Below are positions 8,376 to 16,484 of a stretch of DNA of 64,000 nucleotides, piece after piece. The translations under genes and the position numbers were made by a program. Position 1 is the first letter of the stretch. The number at the start of each line of letters is the position of its first letter. Where the stretch lies: assembly GCF_000832015.1 (NCBI RefSeq), contig NZ_JXCJ01000001.1, positions 312,065 to 376,064 of the forward strand, given 5' to 3'. The notes beneath the pieces were generated by a model. It worked only from the letters and a program-made list of their open reading frames with translations. It made no database searches and was not told where the DNA came from. This stretch comes from Gilvimarinus agarilyticus. Lineage in GTDB: Bacteria; Pseudomonadota; Gammaproteobacteria; Pseudomonadales; Cellvibrionaceae.

Positions 8376-10445
8376 ATGGGAACACCTCTTAAAGTACTGT
8401 TTGTCGAAGACTCAGAGCTCGACACTGAGCTAACCACCGCCGAGTTAACTCGCGGAGGGTTTTCCCCGCAGGTACTGCAAGTAGAAACGCGCGATGAAAT
8501 GCACTCAGCGTTAAACGATCGGCAGTGGGACCTTATAATCTGCGATTACCGCATGCCCCGCTTTAGTGCAGAGGCGGCCCTCGACACTCTTAAAGCCAGC
8601 GGCCAAGATTTACCTTTTATTATTACCTCGGGGGCGGTTACCGCCGAAGATGTAGTGAGCCTGCTCAAGCAGGGCGCTCACGATTTTATGGACAAAAGCG
8701 CACTGGCGCGTTTAGTCCCCGCCATCGAGCGCGAACTGCGCGACGCCAATGTGCGCAAACAACGCCGCCAAGCAGAGGCGCGGGTGCGCATTTTATCTCA
8801 GGCCGTTGAACAGAGCCCGGTGTCGGTGGTCATTACCGACCCCAAGGGTAAAATTGAGTACGTAAACCCGTGCTTCGAAAACACCACGGGCTACAGCGCC
8901 AGTGAATCGCTGGGGCGTCCATTCGACTTCACGTTTCTCGATGACGAGCGCGAGCAGCTAATTCAGCAGCTTTGTAATACCGTCAGTCAAGGTGAACAGT
9001 GGCGCCAGGAAATATGCAGTGTCAGAGCCAACGGCGAATTAATTTGGGAGAATGTTAAAGTATCCCCGCTCACCGATATCGATAACAACCTAACTCATTA
9101 CATCGCGGTAAAAGAAGACATCACCGTGCGCCGCAATTACGAGCAACAATTGCTGCGCCAGGCCCGCTACGACGATTTGACCGATTTACCCAACCGAACT
9201 CTGATGATTGAAAATATCATCCGGGCACTGCAAGAGGCTGAGCAACACCAGCGGCAAGTTGCTATTTTAGGCATTGATCTCGATCATTTTAAAAATGTCA
9301 ACGACAGCGTCGGCCATAGTATTGGTGATTTTTTACTCAAAGAAGCCGCCAACCGTCTGAGTCGCTGTATCCGGCCCGGCGACACACTGGCCCGAATGGG
9401 CGGTGATGAATATGTGGTTTTACTTCCCGACCTTGAGAATAAAGACACCGCCGCCCACATTGCGCAGCAGATAGTGGCGCAGTTTACCGAGCCGTTTTTT
9501 ATTATCGGCCGCAACTACTATGTTACTTGCAGCGTCGGAATTGCCTTATACCCCAATGACGCCAGCAACCCTCACCTACTGTTACGCAACGCCGACCTGG
9601 CCATGTATCAGTGCAAAGACAACGGCCGCAACCAGTTTCAATTTTTTACTCAGGATATTAACGATCAATTAGTAGAGCGGCTTGAGCTTGAAAATCAATT
9701 GCGCAGTGTTGTAAACCGCAACGAGTTAGTGTTGCACTATCAACCTATTTACAACCTGAAAAACAATACTATTATCGGCTTTGAAGCATTGGTTCGCTGG
9801 CATCAGCCCAATGGCACGCTACGCATGCCGAACAACTTTATTCCCGCCGCCGAAAGAATCGGCGTTATTGAAGAGATTGATGGCTGGGTATTGCAAAACG
9901 CCTGCCGGGAAGTCGGCAAGTTGTTAAGAGAACACCAACCGCCATTAAGGCTCGCCATCAATATTTCGTCTCGGCAATTAGAGCTGCCAGATTTTGCGCA
10001 GTTTGTGCGCGAGCAGCTCCATATCAATCGCATACCGGCCGATCAACTAGAGCTAGAGATTACCGAGCGAGTACTAATTAACGATGATAAGGCGACCAAC
10101 GATAATATCAACGCCCTGGCTGAGCTCGGGGTACGCTTTTCCGTCGACGATTTTGGCACCGGCTACTCCTCGCTCGGGTACCTACAACGCTACCCTTTAA
10201 GCACCTTAAAAATAGACCGCAGCTTTGTTTCAGGCATCAACCAAAACGACAACGCCTTACAATTAGTAAAAACCATACTGGTGCTCGCACAGGGACTAGG
10301 TATGTCCACTGTCGCTGAGGGCATAGAGGATGAACAGCAGCGCGCCCTGCTGTTGCAGGTCGGCTGCGAACAGGCGCAAGGATTCCTACTCAGCATCCCT
10401 GAAGCCATAGATGAAATAAAACAAAAAATTGATCAACAACTATAA
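8376..10445 (+). CDS. REC-PAS-GGDEF-EAL cyclic-di-GMP signalling protein
   Basis: A 689-residue cytoplasmic protein. Residues 1-125 are a receiver domain with phospho-acceptor D57, T/S in ITSG and K107. Residues about 130-255 are a PAS sensor. The GGDEF domain carries GGDEY with an RPGD inhibitory-site motif five residues upstream. The EAL domain carries EALVR, ITERV, DDFGTGYSSL, KIDRSF and AEGIED, so the phosphodiesterase residues look complete. It could both make and break c-di-GMP. The ATG at 8376 opens the receiver domain directly; a TTG at 8349 is less likely. The cognate kinase is not adjacent. It is divergent from the GH26 gene. Confidence 0.93.
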   Translation: MGTPLKVLFVEDSELDTELTTAELTRGGFSPQVLQVETRDEMHSALNDRQWDLIICDYRMPRFSAEAALDTLKASGQDLPFIITSGAVTAEDVVSLLKQGAHDFMDKSALARLVPAIERELRDANVRKQRRQAEARVRILSQAVEQSPVSVVITDPKGKIEYVNPCFENTTGYSASESLGRPFDFTFLDDEREQLIQQLCNTVSQGEQWRQEICSVRANGELIWENVKVSPLTDIDNNLTHYIAVKEDITVRRNYEQQLLRQARYDDLTDLPNRTLMIENIIRALQEAEQHQRQVAILGIDLDHFKNVNDSVGHSIGDFLLKEAANRLSRCIRPGDTLARMGGDEYVVLLPDLENKDTAAHIAQQIVAQFTEPFFIIGRNYYVTCSVGIALYPNDASNPHLLLRNADLAMYQCKDNGRNQFQFFTQDINDQLVERLELENQLRSVVNRNELVLHYQPIYNLKNNTIIGFEALVRWHQPNGTLRMPNNFIPAAERIGVIEEIDGWVLQNACREVGKLLREHQPPLRLAINISSRQLELPDFAQFVREQLHINRIPADQLELEITERVLINDDKATNDNINALAELGVRFSVDDFGTGYSSLGYLQRYPLSTLKIDRSFVSGINQNDNALQLVKTILVLAQGLGMSTVAEGIEDEQQRALLLQVGCEQAQGFLLSIPEAIDEIKQKIDQQL

Positions 10446-10492
10446 TCAATCGAGCCTCTACACCAAAGTGCAAAGACCCGATTGGCTAACGC

Positions 10493-11176
10493 TTACACAT
10501 CAGCGATTAAACGCCATCCCAGTTTTTTAGTTTGAGCCGGCGATAAACGACCACCGGCCACTACCACCGGATTCCCCACGACACTGAGCATTGGGATATC
10601 AGACACATCGTCACCGTAAGCATAACTGACTTCAGCGATCCCCTGACTAGCAAGCAAAGACCGTATCGCATCACGCTTTCCGGCTCCCACCATTGGCGGC
10701 GCCGTTAGATAACCTGTTACGACACCCTCCTGCTGCTCAAGTTGTGTGGCCAATATTTGCGTTACCCCCAGCTCGCGGGCAATGGGGCTCAACACAGCTG
10801 GAAACGACCCCGAAACGAACACGACTTGATAACCGGCACGTTGGTGCTGGCGGAGCTCATCAAGCACAGGCTGACAATAAAACTCCGAAGCCGATCGACA
10901 ATGCCGAAACCAGCGCTCGCCCGCCTGAGAGAGGGCCGTCACCGAACGTCCGGCAAAATGCCGATAGTAGAGTTTATTGACTGTTTCCCAACACGCATGC
11001 GAGTGAAGGTGCGTGTGTAAATCGGCCCGATAACTGGACTCTGCATTCAGATCTGGATATAAGTCGTACCAAAAATCCTGAAAGCTCAACATGCTGTTGA
11101 TTCTAATAAGCGTATTGTCTACATCAAAAAAGGCGTAACCACGCTTGGGATTAACGAACGTTTGACTATTACTCAT
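10493..11176 (-). CDS. HAD-IB family phosphatase (SerB-like), second gene of the afsA-like operon
   Basis: A 227-residue HAD hydrolase. The nucleophile motif is FDVDNTL with D18 and D20, motif II is VSGSF (S122), motif III is K167, and motif IV is GDDVSDIPML (D189, D190, D193). The helical cap between them fits subfamily IB, which dephosphorylates small molecules such as phosphoserine. It starts 15 bases after the AfsA-like gene with a good GAGGGAAT ribosome site, so the two are one operon. In actinomycete butyrolactone pathways a phosphatase step follows AfsA; that this enzyme performs an equivalent step is inference from context only. Confidence 0.88.
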   Translation of the reverse strand: MSNSQTFVNPKRGYAFFDVDNTLIRINSMLSFQDFWYDLYPDLNAESSYRADLHTHLHSHACWETVNKLYYRHFAGRSVTALSQAGERWFRHCRSASEFYCQPVLDELRQHQRAGYQVVFVSGSFPAVLSPIARELGVTQILATQLEQQEGVVTGYLTAPPMVGAGKRDAIRSLLASQGIAEVSYAYGDDVSDIPMLSVVGNPVVVAGGRLSPAQTKKLGWRLIADV

Positions 11177-11191
11177 AACAATTCCCTCACG

Positions 11192-11989
11192 CTATAGTGA
11201 TGTATGGCCAGCTAAAATCTCAGCTTGTTCTAACTCCGCGGCTATCGCAGCAACAAACTGACGATGGGTTTTTACCGATTGCATCCGCTCCTGTTTAACC
11301 AGCCGTGCTTTCTCCATGGCCGAAAACGACATCGTAAACTCGGCCACGGTACGGCCCGACTGCTCAACTGAGGTGACCGCTGCAAACTTCAAAAACTTTG
11401 GGTTATCAACCGAACACTCGGTAATGTGAGTTCGAATCGTGGCGTTAACGGGGAACGCATAATGGCTATAAGCCACCGACAACGCGTTAAAAACAAAACT
11501 GTAATCGATGACTGACTTAGGCATAAGGTACGCCTCGGTAACCACCAGCATCGCCTGACGCGCCGCTTCAATAATCACCATTCCCTGTACGTGCTGGCCA
11601 CTCAAATGGTCCTGCATTAATTCACAGTCTTCATCAATCATCAGCGCCAACTCATACTCAGTTGCCGATACCGGGCGTGGCATAGACACCAAGATATTGC
11701 ACACCTCAGCTTTATGCGACATCGCCGTACTGGCGCGTACAGGTAAGTTATGCCAGAGCGAAAAATCAAATCCAGAAACATTGCTTGATTGGCTAGCGGC
11801 TGCCAATAAGCGCTCACGGCTTAGCTCGCCAATCCCTTGCCCCGGAACCAAGACCGTTCGCTCCTGGTTACCTAAGATATGCACCGGCAAGCTCAGCAAG
11901 CCGTGCAGTTGCGAAACCGTAATGGCCTCTTTTTGTGCGATATAAGGAGTAAACTTGTCACCAACCACTAATAAAATACGATCGTTCAT
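11192..11989 (-). CDS. AfsA-like hotdog protein (gamma-butyrolactone synthase family)
   Basis: A 265-residue protein without signal peptide. It carries the two-hotdog layout of AfsA/ScbA proteins: an SHKAEVCNILVS segment (residues 91-102) like the HRxxxxEVLLTD motif, then DHLSGQHVQGMVIIEAARQ (127-145) with the E141-x2-R144-Q145 signature, and a second half with CSVDNPKFLKF and RTVAEFTMSFSAM. AfsA enzymes condense a beta-ketoacyl chain from acyl-ACP with dihydroxyacetone phosphate to make butenolide precursors of A-factor hormones. The usual HR is HK here, so activity may differ. ATG at 11989 follows GAGGTAAT. It is the first gene of a two-gene operon with a HAD phosphatase and is divergent from a sensory operon. 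Family assignment is by motif and would need a profile search. Confidence 0.72.
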   Translation of the reverse strand: MNDRILLVVGDKFTPYIAQKEAITVSQLHGLLSLPVHILGNQERTVLVPGQGIGELSRERLLAAASQSSNVSGFDFSLWHNLPVRASTAMSHKAEVCNILVSMPRPVSATEYELALMIDEDCELMQDHLSGQHVQGMVIIEAARQAMLVVTEAYLMPKSVIDYSFVFNALSVAYSHYAFPVNATIRTHITECSVDNPKFLKFAAVTSVEQSGRTVAEFTMSFSAMEKARLVKQERMQSVKTHRQFVAAIAAELEQAEILAGHTSL

Positions 11990-12038
11990 GGTATTACCTC
12001 ATTCATATAAAGGGACGAACTTCAAGGAACGGCCTATT

Positions 12039-12055
12039 CACGCCGGTATGGCGTG
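12039..12055. promoter_or_regulatory. 17-bp inverted repeat in the afsA-like/sensor intergenic region
   Basis: CACGCC at 12039-12044 and GGCGTG at 12050-12055 form a perfect 6-bp inverted repeat with a 5-base spacer, 50 bases upstream of the AfsA-like start. It could be an operator or a leader hairpin. Confidence 0.4.
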
Positions 12056-12092
12056 GCCGCTTTTTGATCGTAGCTAGAGCTGTGCCGCTTCA

Positions 12093-12112
12093 GTATTAAC
12101 ACCGGCTAATAC
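12093..12112. promoter_or_regulatory. 20-bp imperfect palindrome, candidate operator
   Basis: GTATTAACACCGGCTAATAC has perfect 6-bp arms (GTATTA and TAATAC) and seven of ten matched pairs overall. It lies about 104 bases upstream of the AfsA-like start and about 64 bases before the -35 of the divergent operon, a position from which both could be controlled. No TetR-type regulator gene is nearby. Confidence 0.45.
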
Positions 12113-12175
12113 CGCGCAGGGCTGCTGAGAAAGTACAAATGAATAGATCGGGGTTGGGGTGATTTAGCGTGGGAA

Positions 12176-12204
12176 CTGACGGACTGGAAAAGTCGCGTTA
12201 TACT
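12176..12204 (+). promoter_or_regulatory. Sigma-70-type promoter of the binding protein-kinase operon
   Basis: CTGACG at 12176-12181 and TATACT at 12199-12204 are separated by 17 bases, a near-consensus housekeeping promoter. Transcription would start near 12211, about 47 bases before the ATG at 12258. Confidence 0.65.
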
Positions 12205-12257
12205 GGGAAGATGACAGTACAAGAGCCCTTCAACCCGCAACATACAGGCACAAGCTA

Positions 12258-13019
12258 ATGAATAATAATGATTTTTTTCAAGTGGTTAAGCACCTGCTGG
12301 GCTTTATCCTGAGTGCCTTTTTGGTACTGATAGCACCACACGCACAAGCCGACAGTGAGCCCAGAGCCGCCATTAAAATCGTCACTATTGCGGCACCACC
12401 CTGGGCCTCAGCAACACCGTCGACCGGCGAGATGAACGGCGCGTTTATCGATATTGTCAAAGCATTGACTGAGCGCACCGGTTATCAGTTTGATATTACG
12501 CTCGCCCCTTTTGCCCGGGCCGCGCGAGAAATCGAGCGAGGCACGCAAGACTGCACCATCCTGGCCCCCCTCGATACAGATAAAGTGGTTGCCGGAGAAC
12601 TAACGTTTCATCACCCTTTAGGCGCTATTCCAAACAAGAGTGTTTCACTTAAGGAATACGAGGATCTAGCGGGGCAAAGAATTTCGGTATTGCGTGGAGG
12701 CTCACTCAACGAGCGCTTTGATAACGATAACGACTTAGAGAAAGTCTTTGATACCGATTATGCCACCGGTTTACGTAAAGTTGCCCGTCACCGGGTAGAT
12801 GTCGTCGTCGGTGCGATTCCAACTCTGATGTATATTGCGCGCTTAGAGGGTATTACCGACTCTCTCGGCCCCCCTTTAGTCATGCAAACTATTCCGCTGA
12901 TTTTTCAGTGTTCTAAAGCGTCAGAACGGCTAAATGCTATGCCGGCCATTAATCAGGCACTTATCGACATGCGCACAGAGGGCGCTCTTGTCACCATTCA
13001 AAAACAACACGAATTGTAA
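12258..13019 (+). CDS. Periplasmic solute-binding protein, family 3 type
   Basis: A 253-residue protein with a signal peptide (hydrophobic residues 12-30, cleavage near AQA-DS). The mature part has the two-lobed family 3 binding-protein pattern: IKIVTIAAPPWAS, the MNGAFIDIVKALTERTGYQFDITLAPFARAAREIERG block, the DCTILAPL segment and the LAGQRISVLRGGS hinge segment. Such proteins bind amino acids or small ligands. No transport permease or ATPase is nearby; instead a histidine kinase begins 9 bases after its stop. A role as the ligand-binding input of that kinase is therefore likely, but is inference. Confidence 0.85.
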   Translation: MNNNDFFQVVKHLLGFILSAFLVLIAPHAQADSEPRAAIKIVTIAAPPWASATPSTGEMNGAFIDIVKALTERTGYQFDITLAPFARAAREIERGTQDCTILAPLDTDKVVAGELTFHHPLGAIPNKSVSLKEYEDLAGQRISVLRGGSLNERFDNDNDLEKVFDTDYATGLRKVARHRVDVVVGAIPTLMYIARLEGITDSLGPPLVMQTIPLIFQCSKASERLNAMPAINQALIDMRTEGALVTIQKQHEL

Positions 13020-13028
13020 CCATTTATA

Positions 13029-14576
13029 ATGGTTAAACAGCCACATCATAACCCGCCGTTAACTGGTGATCGTATTGGCCGACGCCTGTTGTTTGCCATT
13101 GTGTTGTTTAGCTCGTTCGTCACACTGGTAGCGACAGCCTTTCAGTTGTTTGTCGATTTTCAGCGTGACGTAGGACAAATTAAAACTCGCTTGGATGACG
13201 TACAAAGCAGTTATTTGGCCAGCATCAGTGCCAGCATGTGGAATCTCGATCCGCATCAGCTAAAAATACAAATGGAGGGAATTCGGCAACTGCCCGGGGT
13301 GGTGGCGGTTGCCATTTACGAAGACCCGACAGGCGTGTCTCAGCCCTTAACTATTGTACTGGGCGAGTTCACTCGGCACAGGGTTATTAATCGTGACTAT
13401 AAGATTATTCATCACGGACAGAGTGGCGAGAGAGTGATTGGCACGCTGCGGGTACAGGCATCACTCAAAGAGGTCTATTCTCGTCTTTGGGAAAAGTTAA
13501 TTGTAATACTCTTCACACAGGGCATTAAAACTTTTTTAGTGTCACTGTTTATTTTGTTTATCGTCCATCGGCTTATTACTAAACATCTGGTGCGAATAGC
13601 GCAACATGTGAATCAATTTACTGTAGATAATTCAACCTCACCGCTCACGCTAAAACGTACCGATAAGCATCGTAACGATGAGCTCGATCAAGTGGCTAGC
13701 GCATTCAACCGATTGAGCGAAAACTTAACCCAAGCCTATGATCGTATGCGTCAAGCCAATGATGCTTTGGCCCGCGATGTACTGGCCCGCCGAAAAGCGG
13801 AAGAAGAAGTAAGGTACCTCAATACCATTTTGGAAGATCGCGTTAAACAACGCACCTCAGAGCTGCAAGCCGCCAACGAAGAGCTAGCCAGTTTTTGCTA
13901 TTCCGTATCACACGATTTACGCGCGCCCCTGAGACGAATAGAAGGGTTTCGTCGCATGCTGGTAAACGATTGCTGTGATTTATTACCCGAGCAAAGTCAG
14001 CATTACCTAGGCCGTATAGAGGCCGGCACGCGAGAAATGGCCGAAATGATCGATAGTTTTTTACGATTATCCCGCGCCACTCTCGGTGAGCTGCAACGCG
14101 AACCGATCGATGTAAGCTCGCAAACCCGCCAGCTATTTACCGAGTTACGAGAGCGCGAAACCGAGCGAGATATCAGCCTGATTATTCAACCTAACCTGCA
14201 AACGCTGGCCGACCGACGTTTTTTTACCATGTTAATGGCAAACTTATTAGAGAACGCCATTAAATACACACGCTTTAAAGCACATGCGCAAATAGAAGTT
14301 GGCCAATGTCTTTATCGAGGGCGAGAGGTATTTTATATTCGCGATAATGGCGCAGGCTTCGATATGGACTATGCTGAACGGTTATTCGCGCCCTTCTCCC
14401 GCCTGCACAAAGCCGATGAATTTGAAGGCACGGGTGTTGGGTTGGCCACGGTACAGCGGATTATTAGCCGTCACGGTGGGCAGATCTGGGCAGAAGCCGC
14501 TCCCGATAAAGGCGCTACGTTTTATTTTTGTTTCACGGAGGAAGACAAACACTATGAGCACAATACTACTGGTTGA
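13029..14576 (+). CDS. Membrane sensor histidine kinase
   Basis: A 515-residue inner-membrane kinase. Transmembrane segments lie at about 20-42 and 158-180, enclosing a periplasmic sensor of about 115 residues with the MWNLDPHQL motif seen in many two-helix sensors. HAMP follows (about 180-240), then a coiled coil (240-285), HisKA with H295 in YSVSHDLRAPL, and an ATPase domain with N409 (LLENAIKYT), DNGAGF at 439-444 and GTGVGLA at 467-473. The kinase core resembles the bacteriophytochrome-type subfamily. It sits between a periplasmic binding protein and a receiver-only regulator whose start overlaps its 3' end by 23 bases, making a three-gene signalling operon. Confidence 0.93.
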   Translation: MVKQPHHNPPLTGDRIGRRLLFAIVLFSSFVTLVATAFQLFVDFQRDVGQIKTRLDDVQSSYLASISASMWNLDPHQLKIQMEGIRQLPGVVAVAIYEDPTGVSQPLTIVLGEFTRHRVINRDYKIIHHGQSGERVIGTLRVQASLKEVYSRLWEKLIVILFTQGIKTFLVSLFILFIVHRLITKHLVRIAQHVNQFTVDNSTSPLTLKRTDKHRNDELDQVASAFNRLSENLTQAYDRMRQANDALARDVLARRKAEEEVRYLNTILEDRVKQRTSELQAANEELASFCYSVSHDLRAPLRRIEGFRRMLVNDCCDLLPEQSQHYLGRIEAGTREMAEMIDSFLRLSRATLGELQREPIDVSSQTRQLFTELRERETERDISLIIQPNLQTLADRRFFTMLMANLLENAIKYTRFKAHAQIEVGQCLYRGREVFYIRDNGAGFDMDYAERLFAPFSRLHKADEFEGTGVGLATVQRIISRHGGQIWAEAAPDKGATFYFCFTEEDKHYEHNTTG

Positions 14577-14973
14577 AGATAATGCTGACGACGCCGAGCT
14601 GGCGCTTATAGGACTCAAACATGTTAGCGACCGGTACCATATCGAGCTGGCAACCGATGGCAAACAGGCGCTTGAATTTCTTTACGCCGAGGGCCGCTAT
14701 AGCCACAGGTCAGGCGAAGACGCGCCCGTTTTGGTTCTGCTGGATATAAACCTCCCCAACGGCAACGGCTTGAGCATTTTACAGCGGATGCGCGCCTCCA
14801 AGGAGTACCACAACACGCCCGTGTTGATTTTGACCAGCTCTGACGACTTAATCGATATTGCCCAAACCCGTCAGTTTGGCGCCAACAGTTACCTGCAAAA
14901 ATCCGTCGACTTTGGGCATTTCACCTCTCGCCTTCATCAAGAGCTTGATCACTGGTTAACGCGCGCTCATTAA
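14554..14973 (+). CDS. Single-domain response regulator (Rcp1-like)
   Basis: A 139-residue receiver domain with no output domain. The acidic pair E8/D9, phospho-acceptor D64 (VLLDINLP), T94/S95 and K116 are present. The longer N-terminus and the loop around residues 47-57 are typical of Rcp1-type partners of phytochrome-like kinases. ATG at 14554 follows GGAGGA at 14537-14542; the frame is open further upstream but only as a shadow of the kinase gene. It overlaps the kinase gene by 23 bases, so co-translation is likely. Its target is not evident. Confidence 0.93.
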   Translation: MSTILLVEDNADDAELALIGLKHVSDRYHIELATDGKQALEFLYAEGRYSHRSGEDAPVLVLLDINLPNGNGLSILQRMRASKEYHNTPVLILTSSDDLIDIAQTRQFGANSYLQKSVDFGHFTSRLHQELDHWLTRAH

Positions 14974-15176
14974 CCAATGGCAGCATTAAGTGTCATGCAG
15001 CGCAGCGAACGCTGTTGTTTCATGCAAAATTCAACCATCAATTAACAGACTCTGGCTTTGGCGACAGCGAAGAGCAACACCTCAGTAATGCCCGCCTTTA
15101 CCTACCCTATACCCTTGGCCCCTGGCAAGCTCACGGTTTATACTTACTGGCTTTCTCCTATACAGCAAGGATCATC

Positions 15177-15566
15177 ATGCCTAACAAAGCAATCATCCAC
15201 ACAGACCAGGCACCCGAGGCAATTGGGACTTACTCACAGGCCGTCAAGGTCAATGGAACCGTCTATTTGTCCGGCCAGATTCCATTGATCCCGGAGACCA
15301 TGGAGATGGTACAGGGTGATTTTGCCGCCGAGGCCAATCAGGTTTTTAAAAACCTCGCCGCCGTCTGCGAGGCCGCCGGTGGCAGTTTACAAGACATTGT
15401 TAAACTCAACATTTACCTCACCGATTTGAGCAACTTCCCTATCGTCAACGAGGTAATGGCAAGCTACTTCGACGAGCCCTACCCGGCTCGCGCCGCCATC
15501 GGCATCAGCCAGTTGCCTAAAGGCGCTCAAGTTGAAGCCGACGGCATTATGGTAACGGCGGGCTAA
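15177..15566 (+). CDS. ridA: RidA/YjgF family enamine deaminase
   Basis: A 129-residue protein of normal family size. RidA hydrolyses reactive 2-aminoacrylate and related imines formed by PLP enzymes. Landmarks are [23 protein letters not shown], the [12 protein letters not shown] block and the [18 protein letters not shown] block with the arginine that binds the substrate carboxylate. AAGGA at 15167-15171 stands 5 bases before the ATG at 15177, which rules out the longer frame from 15015. The 203 bases upstream (14974-15176) hold nothing recognised. Confidence 0.96.
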   Translation: MPNKAIIHTDQAPEAIGTYSQAVKVNGTVYLSGQIPLIPETMEMVQGDFAAEANQVFKNLAAVCEAAGGSLQDIVKLNIYLTDLSNFPIVNEVMASYFDEPYPARAAIGISQLPKGAQVEADGIMVTAG

Positions 15567-15584
15567 ACAGGCAAAGGGCTTCGT

Positions 15585-16433
15585 TTAACCACCCACGGTA
15601 TCCGGCGCGCCTAACAGCTCGGCAAACCCTTCGCGATAATCCCGATAACGCAATTGGTAACCGCTGGCACACAGCCGCCGGTTATCGATGCGCTTATTCA
15701 TACCATCGGCCGGCACGGCACCGGGCAAGCTCACCCCCACACGCTGTGCAATGTAAGTCACCACCTCTGAATAAGGGGTCGGCTCGCTATCGCTCACCAG
15801 GTATAGCGGTTGCGGCACGGCTGTACTCAGCAGCAAATGCGCCATAAACCCGGCGGCATCGTCGGCGTGAATGCGATTGGTCCACGAAGGCTTCGGAGCC
15901 GCTCGCCCTTCACGCACATTATCAATAAGCCGACTGCGCCCCGGCCCGTAAATGCCCGATAAACGCAACACGCTCAGGGGTAATTCGGCGTGGCGCAGGA
16001 CATTCTCGGCCGCCAGCACTTGCTCGCCGTTATAGCGCACAGGATGAGGCGCTGTAGCTTCATCAACCCACTCGCCTGCGTTTTCGCCGTAAACGGCCGT
16101 GCTGGATACAAACAACACACGACGAGGGCACTGTTTTGCCGCAGCCAGAGCCCGCACCAGCGTTTTACACGGCTGTACGTAGCCTTGGCGGTAGCCGGCC
16201 TCGCTGCGAGCGGCGGGCGTTAAGGTGAGCACAATATGGTCAAACCCCTCCGCCACCAGCTCGGTCATAGCTTGCTCATCGGCTGCATCCAGTGCGCGGT
16301 ACTGCAGAGCGCCGGCCGACGCGGGCGGGTGTCGGCGCACCCCGGTAGTGGCAATGTGGCTGTCGCTCAGAGCGTCCGCCAAACGCCGCCCTAAATCACC
16401 ACAACCGATTATTAATAGTTTTTCGCTATCCAT
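15585..16433 (-). CDS. NAD(P)-binding atypical SDR / epimerase-like protein
   Basis: A 282-residue protein. The N-terminal LLIIGCGDLGRRLADAL segment is a Rossmann nucleotide-binding motif, and VLFVSSTAVYGENAGEWVDE with LRLSGIYGPGR resembles the active-site region of extended SDR / YeeZ-type proteins. The typical YxxxK is altered (YNGEQ), so catalysis may differ. ATG at 16433 begins just before the Rossmann motif; the longer frame to 16535 would overlap the oxyR start and is rejected. It is divergent from oxyR with only 51 bases between. Confidence 0.82.
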   Translation of the reverse strand: MDSEKLLIIGCGDLGRRLADALSDSHIATTGVRRHPPASAGALQYRALDAADEQAMTELVAEGFDHIVLTLTPAARSEAGYRQGYVQPCKTLVRALAAAKQCPRRVLFVSSTAVYGENAGEWVDEATAPHPVRYNGEQVLAAENVLRHAELPLSVLRLSGIYGPGRSRLIDNVREGRAAPKPSWTNRIHADDAAGFMAHLLLSTAVPQPLYLVSDSEPTPYSEVVTYIAQRVGVSLPGAVPADGMNKRIDNRRLCASGYQLRYRDYREGFAELLGAPDTVGG

Positions 16434-16484
16434 TTTGCTAGTGTACCCATCACGATGACTTTTGCAGCCCACAGGACCTGAACC

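Noticed and set aside
11424-11434. GTTCGAATC, a tRNA T-loop-like string
   Set aside because: It lies inside the AfsA-like coding region and no cloverleaf arms surround it.
14299-14553. N-terminal extension of the response regulator frame
   Set aside because: It is the histidine kinase gene read in another frame; the receiver domain begins at the ATG at 14554.
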